Shown: in pieces, positions 52,671 through 60,607 of the stretch
Layout of the letters: every line of letters starts with the position of its first letter
Numbering within the stretch: the stretch's first letter is position 1
Origin: Pedosphaera parvula Ellin514
GTDB taxonomy: Bacteria > Verrucomicrobiota > Verrucomicrobiia > Limisphaerales > Pedosphaeraceae
Assembly: GCF_000172555.1 (NCBI RefSeq)
Contig: NZ_ABOX02000045.1
Coordinates: forward strand, 1-60,607
Direction: 5' to 3'
DNA: 60,607 nt
Notes under the pieces: model-generated
What the model saw: only the letters and a program-made list of their open reading frames with translations
What the model was told of the DNA's origin: nothing
Database searches by the model: none
Made by a program: the position numbers and the translations under genes

Positions 52671-53891
52671 TCACGGTGGATCTCCGGCTGATATGGGATC
52701 GGTCAAATCGGGCGGTCCGAACTGCAGCCCGTCATATTCTTCCTGGCCACCTTCCAGTTTCGGCAGATAGGCGCGCACAAAGGCATTGCGCAGCAGGTTG
52801 CCAAGAGTGGCCAGAATATCGGTGGAACTTCTGCCACTGGCCTCGGCACTAAAAGGAATAAGCGTGCCGAATTGATCATGTGGCTGGTTTTTAAATACGG
52901 TGGTCACGACTCCGACCAACGCCTGCCAGAAGAACTGGAGCACGTTATCCTCCTTCAAATCATGGGTGAGGCTGAATACTTTCAAATCGCGAAAGAGGGG
53001 TTTCACGTACCCGTGGAGTTGGCCTTCCTTGGAGTCCGCCTCGACCACCAGGTCGAACCATCCGCGTTTAAAATCAAATTTACCGTAGGCGAGCGCGAGG
53101 TTGTTGATCTTGACCACATCCAAATTCATCAGGCGCAGCACGAGGTGAAAGGTCGGCTTGTAAGAAAAAGGATCGAGGGTCATTTTCAGTTCCAATTTAG
53201 CCTGATCCATGACCAAGGCATTTGCCTGGATGGTTGATACCAATGGCGTGGTTTGATTATGGATGTTTCCGAGATTGTCGATGGTGGCATCCAACTGGGA
53301 AAGGTAAACGTCGACCGGTTCTTTCTTTTGGTAAGCGCGAAAGTGGGCCGAACCGTTTTGAATGACCGCACGATTGATGGTGAAGGGAAACAGATCGCGA
53401 ATCAGCTGTAACCAGGGCCCACCGGCCCCAGATTGAGATTCGCCCTCATCGGGAGCATCCACAAAATTCAACTCCGGTTCTTCCATGAGAACGCGACCGA
53501 CAATGCGGCGATGAACGAGAGCGTTCCATTGCAGGGCGAATTCAACGCGCTTCGCGGCAAAGAGCGGGACCGGAATGTTGCCGGTCGTCTTGCTCAAACG
53601 AATGTCCTGAATGGAATAAGCACCTCGCAGCAGGTGAATTTGCACATCGCCGATGCGACCCGAGTAGAGCGGATTGCGATCCAGGGTGCGATTGACGTAG
53701 TCCCTGACAATCGAAGGCAGGAAAGCGCGACCGACACCTAAAATGAGAATGAGAATGAGAATAAGCAGGAAAATTCTCCAACGCCGCAATCGCGTGGATG
53801 GTTTGGGGCGATGGCTGCCATCCGTTGCCGCCCCCGGCTTTGAATCATCTCCAGCCGCCATGGGCGGATGAACTGCGCTGCGATTCCTCAT
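52671..53891 (-). CDS. DUF748 domain protein
   Basis: A 406-residue protein with an N-terminal transmembrane segment (IFLLILILILILGVGRAFL) followed by the DUF748 domain: SIVRDYVNRTLDRNPLYSGRIGDVQIHLLRGAYSIQDIRLSKTTGN. Members of this group are envelope proteins related to AsmA-type lipid transport factors and are of unknown exact role. The C-terminus (YDGLQFGPPDLTDPISAGDPP) is proline-rich. It is followed by the lipoprotein globin after 33 bases, so the two may be co-transcribed, and is flanked by the two amidase-propeller genes. Confidence 0.82.
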   Translation of the reverse strand: MRNRSAVHPPMAAGDDSKPGAATDGSHRPKPSTRLRRWRIFLLILILILILGVGRAFLPSIVRDYVNRTLDRNPLYSGRIGDVQIHLLRGAYSIQDIRLSKTTGNIPVPLFAAKRVEFALQWNALVHRRIVGRVLMEEPELNFVDAPDEGESQSGAGGPWLQLIRDLFPFTINRAVIQNGSAHFRAYQKKEPVDVYLSQLDATIDNLGNIHNQTTPLVSTIQANALVMDQAKLELKMTLDPFSYKPTFHLVLRLMNLDVVKINNLALAYGKFDFKRGWFDLVVEADSKEGQLHGYVKPLFRDLKVFSLTHDLKEDNVLQFFWQALVGVVTTVFKNQPHDQFGTLIPFSAEASGRSSTDILATLGNLLRNAFVRAYLPKLEGGQEEYDGLQFGPPDLTDPISAGDPP

Positions 53892-54040
53892 GTGTCCCAG
53901 GTTTACTTACACTTTCTGCCGGTAAAAAATAGTCCTTACAACTGGTTACTGCCATGGGGACAAATTGGAAAAGAGAAGAGAAAAACCAAGTAGGGAAAGA
54001 GAACTTTCGAAAAACAACAAATGAAGAAAGTTTCCCGAAG

Positions 54041-54072
54041 GTACAAAAAGAGGCGGGAGATAATCTCCCGCC
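54041..54072 (-). terminator. Rho-independent terminator after amidase copy 2
   Basis: A 9-bp stem (GGCGGGAGA at 54052-54060 and TCTCCCGCC at 54064-54072) with a TAA loop. On the minus strand a CTTTTTG run follows. It lies 26 bases beyond the stop codon of the amidase gene at 54099. Confidence 0.85.
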
Positions 54073-54098
54073 CCCACTTCTGCTGTATGCTCTATGAA

Positions 54099-55760
54099 TT
54101 AATTAAAACTGCCACCAATGCTGGTCCAGGAGGCCCAGGTGGTGCTATTGGCCGAGGTCTCGGCATTGCGCAACATATCACTGCCGGAGCCAACCGCGAA
54201 AGCCTCCAGGCGTCCGTCCTGGTTTATGCCCAAGGCGGGACGAACATCTTTGACGAAGGTGCCGCCGATGCTCACCCAGCTACCCCACGTGGTGGGGGCG
54301 GTCTGGTGATTATGGTAAACGCTGCCGGTGCTGCCCACGATTAGCAGTTCCAGCGCACCATTCTTGTTGGCTCCGACCACGGGTTGCGTATCGGCTTCGC
54401 CAGTGCCGCCCAGGCTTGTCCAACCGGACCAACTGCTATTGGGACCGGTTTGGGAAGCATGATGAACTGCACCACCGCTGCCGACGACAAACGCCTCCAA
54501 CCGGCCATCAGAATTTCGGGCCATTGCCAGGCGGGCATTCTGCGGAAAGCTGCCACCCAGGCTGGCACTGGAGCTGGAAAAGCTGCCATTCACTGCAGTT
54601 TGATAGAAAGTATTCACTGCTCCCGTATTGTCGATCAGGAGCACTTCCTGACGACCATCCAAATCGTTGCCATTGGCAATGTCACAATTCTCTGACCAGA
54701 CGCCGCTCAGGGAGGTCCAACTGCTCCAACTGCCGCCCGGGGTGGTCTGGTGCATCTCGTAGAGAGTGCTATCGGTGCCGATGACAAAAATATCCAGAGT
54801 GCCATTGGCGTTGGTGCCGCCACCGACTTTGACTTGTTGAGTCAAGGAACTGCTGAAGGTGGAGAAGGCACTCCAACTGGTGCTGCTGCCAGCGGTTTGT
54901 TCAGAAGCGTGGGCCAGTTGCCCGCTATTATTGATGGCGAAGACTTCAAGACTGCCGTCCTTGTTCCGCAATACCTTGGGCTGGCAGGTTGAAGCGAAAC
55001 CGGAGCCCAGGCTGGAGAAGCCTGCCCAACTTCCATTAATGGTGTTCTGGTAGTTGTGCACCAATGCGCCCGATTTGTTGACGAGAAAAATCTCCTCACG
55101 GCCGTCCGAGTTGATGCCCAGCGTTGGACTGGCATGGGTATTGGCTGAGCTGCTAATCAAGTCCATGAAATGGGTCCAATCCCAGTAAATGCCGGGGTCG
55201 GTGTGGGTATTGCAGGTGGTATCAATCTGCGGCCAATTGGAGGCCATCCAACTGGTCCAGCTAGAATTCTGCCATTCATTATGTCCGACGATATGGTGGC
55301 GATCGATGGCAATGCCATAGGCACTGGCCATATGTCGCTGCAATCCGGCGGAAGCTTGATACATGGTCTCGGTATACCAGGCAGGATTGCTGACAAACCC
55401 CTCGTGTTCAGTGCCCGCCATCCAGGTGTTCCAACAGCGCACGTGCCAGGCATAATTAGCTTCACGAACCATTTGAGTGATCTCACCGGCGGGATAGTCA
55501 CTGGAGTTATCCTTAAGTCCATTGACGCAATAATTAATACTGGCTTGCGTGCCGGATTGCTGAAAGTAGGAAATTGTGGAAGCATAATATCCTTCCATGT
55601 CATGGATGACGAGGAACTTATGTCCATTGCCGGAGGTGTACCAATGGCCAGGGTACGCTGGACGCCAGATGGCCGGAGCATAGTCCGGCTGTGCCTGGAT
55701 TGCGGTGACGGTGGCCAGGGCGCCGACCCCCAGCATTAGTTTCGTGATAGGTATTTTCAT
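54099..55760 (-). CDS. Secreted N-acetylmuramoyl-L-alanine amidase with seven-bladed propeller (copy 2)
   Basis: A 553-residue paralogue of the protein at 50026-51693, with the same layout: signal peptide (KLMLGVGALATVTAIQA), Amidase_2 domain (FLVIHDMEGYY, TEHEGFVSN, HTDPGIYWDW), then seven propeller repeats. Over most of the protein the two are very similar. Two stretches of the genes are identical at the nucleotide level: 59 bases (54715-54773) and 44 bases (54850-54893). The start at 55760 fits the signal peptide. The gene ends in a clear terminator (54052-54072) and shares an 18-bp upstream element with copy 1. Confidence 0.88.
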   Translation of the reverse strand: MKIPITKLMLGVGALATVTAIQAQPDYAPAIWRPAYPGHWYTSGNGHKFLVIHDMEGYYASTISYFQQSGTQASINYCVNGLKDNSSDYPAGEITQMVREANYAWHVRCWNTWMAGTEHEGFVSNPAWYTETMYQASAGLQRHMASAYGIAIDRHHIVGHNEWQNSSWTSWMASNWPQIDTTCNTHTDPGIYWDWTHFMDLISSSANTHASPTLGINSDGREEIFLVNKSGALVHNYQNTINGSWAGFSSLGSGFASTCQPKVLRNKDGSLEVFAINNSGQLAHASEQTAGSSTSWSAFSTFSSSLTQQVKVGGGTNANGTLDIFVIGTDSTLYEMHQTTPGGSWSSWTSLSGVWSENCDIANGNDLDGRQEVLLIDNTGAVNTFYQTAVNGSFSSSSASLGGSFPQNARLAMARNSDGRLEAFVVGSGGAVHHASQTGPNSSWSGWTSLGGTGEADTQPVVGANKNGALELLIVGSTGSVYHNHQTAPTTWGSWVSIGGTFVKDVRPALGINQDGRLEAFAVGSGSDMLRNAETSANSTTWASWTSIGGSFN

Positions 55761-55830
55761 GGTGTTGTTTTGTTTTTGGGGTTTCAACGCGTCAAAGTAA
55801 TGGCCAATTCGGGAGTTGCTGAAGCGAGCA

Positions 55831-55871
55831 TGGTAATACCACGGGAGGGCGCGTTCAATTACATGAACATG
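55831..55871 (-). promoter_or_regulatory. Putative operator/promoter of amidase copy 2
   Basis: On the minus strand it carries CATGTTCATGTAATTGAA (55854-55871), identical to the element upstream of copy 1, and a palindrome TGGTA-A-TACCA at 55831-55841. The identical element lies 94 bases upstream of the start codon at 55760, against 95 for copy 1, so the placement is also conserved. Confidence 0.4.
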
Positions 55872-56075
55872 GTATATATAGACACGTTTGTGCCTATGTT
55901 AGCGACAACGAAAGCGCAAAAAAACTTAAGGCCCCAAAGCCCGTTAAGGTTGCAAACCCAATGATTTCCACTGTGGCTGTAAGTTGTTAAAAGCTAGTCT
56001 TCTCCAACCTCCTCATGATAGAGGAAAACCAATAACCGCCATGCGGGCAAATTCCTGCTCTTTACGAGGAAAGAA

Positions 56076-56333
56076 TTATTCCTTGTCGCGGACTTGATTT
56101 CTGGCTTCGTTGAGCTTTTCGGCATAATCCGCTTCGAGCAGTTCCACCAATTGCCCTTTCAAGTCTACACAAAGATTTCACAGCACTCGCTCCTCGGCCT
56201 GGTCATGAATAGCGAGGGTTTCCGCATCGGAAAATCGTGAAAGGAATTCAACCAAACCAAGGCTTCTGATTTTGTTAATTGTAGTACCACGGCATTTTCT
56301 GGCATTTGCCAGTAAGTTTAGATGATGTGGATT
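56076..56333 (-). pseudogene. Small pseudogene with an in-frame TGA
   Basis: A minus-strand frame of 86 codons is interrupted only by one TGA at 56178-56180. Before it the product reads INKIRSLGLVEFLSRFSDAE and AIHDQAEERVL; after it come CVDLKGQLVELLEADYAEKL and NEARNQVRDKE, ending in a TAA. Both halves look like one coiled-coil or helical protein. There is no ATG at its head. A single stop in otherwise coherent sequence suggests a recently damaged gene. Recoding of TGA as an amino acid is possible in principle, but no selenocysteine element is evident. No family was recognised. Confidence 0.5.
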
Positions 56334-56442
56334 TTATTTTACTGCCAACCAGAATCTCCAAGTTTGATGGGTATGATACTCATCATTTAAGGCAGGTTTT
56401 TCTTTACTCCATGGGATGGGAGCGCAAAGTAGTTTGGTTCAC

Positions 56443-58722
56443 ATGAGAACTTTGCGAATGAATGTTACGGCCCCGGTTCTATCTTCCCTGCTGCTTCCAC
56501 TTTTTTGCCTCAACGGGATGGGGGCGGAATCGGAGAAATTGCCTGGGCTCAACGAGGCGATTACGTCGAGGACAGATGTTTATGGTGACGCGGCGATGGC
56601 GCAGCCTAATGGGCCGAGCTACGAGTTTTTCGCGAAGTTGATCCCATCGCTTCATTATGTGAATACAGATTTCAAGCATTACCCGATTGTGTTGAGTGCA
56701 CCGAATGCGACAAAGAAGGCGCGGCTGATTTCAAATGGGAGCGGCATCAACGTGAGGGCGAATACGCGGAGTTGGAATGAAATTGGGACGCCGGTGCTTT
56801 TCCGCGTGGGGAATGATGAAGCCGCGTATGGTGATTTTCTCAATCGATTGGAGGGGCCGAAGTATGCGGAAGGTTATCTGCCGATTGTGGAGATGACCTA
56901 CAAACATGGTGACGGTCGTTACAATCAGGAGACCTTTGCAAGCACGGACCCGGTGTATGCAGGCGATGCAGTTTGCCTGACACAGTTCACCTTTGCCGCT
57001 GGAGAGAGTGGAAAAGGCGGGAAAGGCCGAATGGTGTTGCGGATTGATACGCGCGAAGCGGTAAAGGCGGAGATGGATCATTTGCTCGATGACAAAGGCC
57101 AGGTGTTGGTCTGGTTCGACAGCCATTGGAAATGGGAAGCACCACGTCATGCTCTCGTGGCAATACTTCAGGATAAGGAGAAGGCGGTTGTGGCGGTAGC
57201 GACAGTGCCGATGCTGGCGGCGGTGGCATCGCCGATTGCGGGCAAGGGATATGATGCGCAACGCAGCAAATGCGTGGAGACCTGGCAGAACATTTTGGCA
57301 GTAGGAATGAACGTGGAGGTACCGGAGCCCTATGTGAACGACGCGTGGCGTTCGCTTATTATAGCGAACTTTTCACTGATCAAAGGAGACCGGATGCATT
57401 ACAGTGCGGGGAATCAGTACGATCAACTTTATGAGCAGGAAGGGAGCGAGGCGGCGCTGGCGATGATGCTCTGGGGTTATGAAAGCGACATGAAACGCCT
57501 GATTGTTCCCCTGCTCGATTTCACGCGCAAAGGATTGGAATTTCACCAGGCCGGTCACAAGCTGGATGATGTTTGCCGTTATTATTGGCAGACGCGGGAT
57601 GCGGAGTTCGTGAACTCGCTGCGTCCGAAGTGGCAAAAGGAAGTGGACCGACTTGCCGGGGGACGCGCCAAGAATGGATTGTATCCGCGCGAACAATATT
57701 GTGGCGACATTCCGACGCCGGTGATTTCAATGAATTCGAACGCGAAAGGCTGGCGGGCGTTGCGAGACACGGCGGCGTTGTATGAAGCCTTGGGTGACAA
57801 GAAGCAGGCGGCGAATTTACGCAAGCTGGCGGCAGACTTCCACAAGGACATCATGGACGCGGTGGAGAAGAGCGTGGATAAGAAGCAGCGCCCGATGTTT
57901 ATTCCGAATGCATTGATGGGCGAAGAGCAGCCTTATGATTTCATTCCCGGGAGCAGGATGGGAAGTTACTGGAGTTTGATGGCAAACACGTTCGTCGGAT
58001 CGGAAGTTTTTGGACAAAATTCCGAACTCGAAACCGACATGGTGCAATACATGCAGCAACATGGCGGATTGTTCATGGGGTTGGTGCGTTCGCGTCCCGC
58101 GCCGAGCTTTTGGGTGAGCACGGCGAATATGAATCCTCTTTATGGATTGCGCTATGTGCGAACCGTGCTGCGCCGGGATGAACCCGAACGGGCGCTGGTA
58201 AGTTTCTATGGGATGCTGGCGGCCGGGTTGAGTCGCGACACTTTCACGTGCGGCGAAGGCTGCTCCATCGAACCGGTTGATGAATGGGGCCGTCAGTATT
58301 ATTGCCCGCCGAACAGCGCGGGGAATGCCTTTTGGTTGCAAACATTTCGTCGCATGCTGGTGCAGGATTGGGACTTGGATGAAGATGGTGAGCCGGAGAC
58401 ATTACGACTGCTCTTTGCGACCTCGAAGCATTGGTTGGAGGATGGCAAGGAGATCAAAGTTGAGCGCGCTCCAACAGCTTTTGGGCCCGTATCGGTGCAT
58501 GTGCAGTCGAAGCTGAGCCAGGGCGAAGTCCTTGCGGAGGTAGATCTGCCACAACGGCAGGCCCCGCGGCAAACGTTGTTGCGCATTCGTGTGCCGGAAG
58601 GTTGGACCGTAATTTCCGCGCAGGCAGGAGCGCAAACGTTAATGGTTGACAAGGAGGGCACCGTGGACATTACGGCGCTTAAAGGCAAAACTAATTTGCG
58701 ATTTACGGTTAAGAAATCATAA
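56443..58722 (+). CDS. Secreted six-hairpin glycosidase-like protein (copy 1)
   Basis: A 759-residue exported protein with signal peptide (VLSSLLLPLFCLNGMGAES). The body has long helical stretches and motifs typical of an alpha/alpha-barrel glycosidase: QPNGPSYEFFAKL, RLISNGSGINVR, MHYSAGNQYDQLYEQEGSEAA (about residue 318), HKLDDVCRYYWQTRDAEFV, YDFIPGSRMGSYWSLMAN, CGEGCSIEPVDEWGRQYYCPP. I do not recognise a named family, so enzymatic activity is inferred only from fold appearance. Several ATGs are possible (56416, 56443, 56458); 56443 gives the best signal peptide. A close relative follows after 9 bases, so the two form an operon. Confidence 0.75.
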   Translation: MRTLRMNVTAPVLSSLLLPLFCLNGMGAESEKLPGLNEAITSRTDVYGDAAMAQPNGPSYEFFAKLIPSLHYVNTDFKHYPIVLSAPNATKKARLISNGSGINVRANTRSWNEIGTPVLFRVGNDEAAYGDFLNRLEGPKYAEGYLPIVEMTYKHGDGRYNQETFASTDPVYAGDAVCLTQFTFAAGESGKGGKGRMVLRIDTREAVKAEMDHLLDDKGQVLVWFDSHWKWEAPRHALVAILQDKEKAVVAVATVPMLAAVASPIAGKGYDAQRSKCVETWQNILAVGMNVEVPEPYVNDAWRSLIIANFSLIKGDRMHYSAGNQYDQLYEQEGSEAALAMMLWGYESDMKRLIVPLLDFTRKGLEFHQAGHKLDDVCRYYWQTRDAEFVNSLRPKWQKEVDRLAGGRAKNGLYPREQYCGDIPTPVISMNSNAKGWRALRDTAALYEALGDKKQAANLRKLAADFHKDIMDAVEKSVDKKQRPMFIPNALMGEEQPYDFIPGSRMGSYWSLMANTFVGSEVFGQNSELETDMVQYMQQHGGLFMGLVRSRPAPSFWVSTANMNPLYGLRYVRTVLRRDEPERALVSFYGMLAAGLSRDTFTCGEGCSIEPVDEWGRQYYCPPNSAGNAFWLQTFRRMLVQDWDLDEDGEPETLRLLFATSKHWLEDGKEIKVERAPTAFGPVSVHVQSKLSQGEVLAEVDLPQRQAPRQTLLRIRVPEGWTVISAQAGAQTLMVDKEGTVDITALKGKTNLRFTVKKS

Positions 58723-58731
58723 CTGAAAAGT

Positions 58732-60607
58732 ATGATGAAATGTTTTCGTTTTGACGGCAGCATTGGAAGAAGGATACAAGCAACCTGCTATGCCATCGGC
58801 CTGCTCAGCCTCGTAACATCCGTAAAATCTGCCGACACGAAGAAAATACCTTCAACGTCCGCTGCTCAATCGGCGATTTCGTTGGAGGAAGTATTGAGGT
58901 CCAAGGAAGATCTCTGGGGAAACGAGGCGATGCGGCAGCCGAATGGGCCGAGCTATGAATTCTTCAAGGACTTGTTGCCGCCCGTGCGCTATGTCAGTTC
59001 GGATTTCCGGTATTATCCATTGCTTCTCGCCGCTCCCAACAGCCGTCGCAAAGGGCGGCTAATTTCGAACGGCAGTGGCATAAATATCAAAGGGAACACC
59101 GCGTCATGGAATGAACCGGGCATTCCAGTTCGTTTTCGCGTAGGAACGCAGGAACTGCTGTTTGGCGAGTATTTTCAGCATGTTGATGGGCCGCAGCTCG
59201 AAGAAGGTTATTTGCCGATCTATCAACTCAAGTATGAGCATGGCACAGGTACGTTTGGGGAGGAGGTTTTTGCGAGTGTCACGCCGGAGCTAGGCAGCAA
59301 CGCGGTGGCGCTGGTGAGATTCAGTTTTGCCAAGGGCAAAGACGGGATGGATAAGCCGGGAGTCATCAGCCTTTGCCCCGAAACGAAAGATCCGCTCAAG
59401 GACGACAACGGCAGGCTATTGAATGACAAGGGCGAAGTCGTGATTTGGTATGACGAGCATTGGAAGTGGCATGCTGGCCGCGGAGGGATGCTCGTGGCAA
59501 ATTTCAAGAAGGACGGCACGGCAATCGTTGCGATTGCGACACAGCCGGTGAACCAGACTGTTGCGTCGCCATTGGCCAATGGTGGTTACGAAAAGGAACG
59601 GACGAAGTGTGCGGCGGCCTGGAAGAATATTTTGAGGTGCGGGATTGGGATGGAGATTCCCGAACCCACCGTGAACAATGCCTGGCGCTCGTGTGTGCTG
59701 CAGAATTTTGGATTGGTGAATGGGAATCGGATTCATTACAGCGCGGGCAACCAATACGATAAACTATATGAGGGTGAAGGGAGTGATACAGCGACCGCCT
59801 TCAATCAGTATGGTTACGAGGAGGATGTAAGGCGATTCCTGCTGCCACTGCTCGATTTCACGCGGAAGGGATTGGAGTATCATCAAGCTGGCCACAAGCT
59901 CGAGGACATTTGCCGTTTCTATTGGCAAACGCGGGATGCGGAGTTTGTGAAGTCGCTTCGCCCGCGCTGGGAAAAGGAACTAATGCGGCTGATGGATAAT
60001 CGTACGGGCACCAATGGCTTGTATCCAAAGGAGCAGTATTGCGGTGATATTCCAACGAATGTGTTTTCGTTGAACTCGACTGCGAACGGCTGGCGGGCAA
60101 TGCGTGACACAGCGGCGGTGCTGGCCGAAATGGGAGAGAAGGAACAAGCAGAAAGAGTTTTCCAAACAGCGGCTGAATTCAGGAAGAATATTTTGAAAGC
60201 TGTTGAACTCAGCGAACGCAAGGACGTTCAGCCGCCTTTCGTTCCCCTCGCTCTTTACGGACAGGAAGAGGCTTATGATTTCATCCCGGCGACGAAGATT
60301 GGCGGCTACTGGAATCTCATGGCGAACTACATTTTAGGCTCACACGTGTTCGGAATTGATTCACCACTTGAGCGTAATTACATGACTTACCTGCAGCAGC
60401 ACGGTGGACTGGTCATGGGATTGACACACGGAAGGTCGTGGCCAACGTGGTGGGAAGGACCGGACAACAACAACCTGGTTTATGGAATGCGGTATGGATT
60501 GACTGTCTTACGCAAAGATGAACCAGAGCGGGCATTGGTGACCTTCTATGGATTGCTCGCACAAGGAATGGCGCGCGATACCTTTTATTCCGCAGAGAGC
60601 GCATCAT
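58732..60607 (+). CDS. Secreted six-hairpin glycosidase-like protein (copy 2, cut at window edge)
   Basis: A frame open from the ATG at 58732 to the end of the window (625 residues plus one base), without a stop. It is a close relative of the gene just upstream: QPNGPSYEFFKDL, RLISNGSGINIKG, IHYSAGNQYDKLYEGEGSD, CRFYWQTRDAEFVKSLRP, YCGDIPTNVFSLNSTANGWR, YDFIPATKIGGYWNLMANY and LQQHGGLVMGL all recur. A signal peptide is present (ATCYAIGLLSLVTSVKSAD). The spacer to copy 1 is 9 bases. The remaining C-terminus is outside the window. Motif lengths are preserved, so this is an ancient or moderately old tandem duplication, unlike the amidase pair. Confidence 0.75.
   Translation, partial: MMKCFRFDGSIGRRIQATCYAIGLLSLVTSVKSADTKKIPSTSAAQSAISLEEVLRSKEDLWGNEAMRQPNGPSYEFFKDLLPPVRYVSSDFRYYPLLLAAPNSRRKGRLISNGSGINIKGNTASWNEPGIPVRFRVGTQELLFGEYFQHVDGPQLEEGYLPIYQLKYEHGTGTFGEEVFASVTPELGSNAVALVRFSFAKGKDGMDKPGVISLCPETKDPLKDDNGRLLNDKGEVVIWYDEHWKWHAGRGGMLVANFKKDGTAIVAIATQPVNQTVASPLANGGYEKERTKCAAAWKNILRCGIGMEIPEPTVNNAWRSCVLQNFGLVNGNRIHYSAGNQYDKLYEGEGSDTATAFNQYGYEEDVRRFLLPLLDFTRKGLEYHQAGHKLEDICRFYWQTRDAEFVKSLRPRWEKELMRLMDNRTGTNGLYPKEQYCGDIPTNVFSLNSTANGWRAMRDTAAVLAEMGEKEQAERVFQTAAEFRKNILKAVELSERKDVQPPFVPLALYGQEEAYDFIPATKIGGYWNLMANYILGSHVFGIDSPLERNYMTYLQQHGGLVMGLTHGRSWPTWWEGPDNNNLVYGMRYGLTVLRKDEPERALVTFYGLLAQGMARDTFYSAESAS

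Larger units (their letters stand above)
55761..56442. other. Intergenic region between amidase copy 2 and glycosidase-like genes
   Basis: This holds the copy 2 amidase leader (regulatory element at 55831-55871), a minus-strand pseudogene (56076-56333) and a palindrome CTGGCA-TT-TGCCAG at 56299-56312, about 131 bases before the next gene's start. That palindrome may serve as an operator but also lies inside the pseudogene frame. I see nothing else. Confidence 0.5.

Noticed and set aside
1-60607. CRISPR arrays, tRNA or rRNA genes, prophage or integrative elements
   Set aside because: No direct-repeat/spacer array, no cloverleaf-like tract and no integrase, capsid or transposase frame could be found by reading both strands.

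Overview
The window looks like a chromosomal segment of a soil-type Verrucomicrobiota bacterium, most like Pedosphaera and its relatives. This rests on gene content, not on a database search: a DUF1592/DUF1552 gene pair with a planctomycete-type cytochrome motif, a lone H-X9-DG pseudopilin-like protein, a TIGR03790-type protein, large secreted proteins with FG-GAP and carbohydrate-binding-like modules, and single copies of ordinary housekeeping genes (recN, rho, tsaD, ispD, pdxJ, folB, comEC). I see no rRNA, tRNA, CRISPR array, phage or intact insertion sequence.

Layout. 1-598: gene-poor left edge with two 10-bp-period tandem repeats. 599-6930: recN, a PhnP-like metallo-hydrolase coupled to a TIGR03790 protein, a sugar isomerase-like TIM barrel and TatD. 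7022-13029: a plus-strand run that looks like lipid and envelope metabolism (MarR regulator, Lnt-like acyltransferase, Aas, two alpha/beta hydrolases). 13152-14243: a small conserved-looking protein followed by a solitary EboB-like hydrolase. 14240-18588 (minus): DUF4197 protein, WYL regulator, Rho, CysK. 19029-20733: a 37-residue basic protein, a SecD-head-like lipoprotein and an overlapping M23 peptidase. 20967-28398: pseudopilin-like protein, NHL-type protein, aspartate aminotransferase, large FG-GAP protein. 28428-37678 (minus): DUF1552, DUF1592, TsaD, S41 protease, IspD, MiaE and an unknown membrane-anchored protein. 37784-43605: cupin, PdxJ coupled to a lipoprotein, VanZ, ComEC. 43724-46599: SRPBCC protein with one zinc alcohol dehydrogenase, and a second facing it. 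46623-48052: a HAD-Nudix fusion directly upstream of folB. 48125-49770: two NTF2-like proteins and two small membrane proteins. 50026-55760: two paralogous secreted amidases carrying seven-bladed propeller repeats, flanking a lipoprotein globin and a DUF748 protein. 56443-60607: two tandem paralogous secreted proteins of six-hairpin glycosidase appearance, the second cut by the window edge.

The most interesting leads are: (1) the HAD-Nudix fusion beside folB, which could carry out both dephosphorylation steps between dihydroneopterin triphosphate and the FolB substrate; (2) the duplicated amidase-propeller genes, which share an 18-bp identical upstream element and a nearby palindrome; (3) the solitary EboB with its small partner; (4) a ComEC whose metallo-beta-lactamase domain has lost its metal-binding motif; and (5) a pseudogene at 56076-56333 disrupted by a single in-frame TGA. 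Several protein starts were moved inward from the longest reading frame because of ribosome-binding sites or family N-termini; each entry says so.
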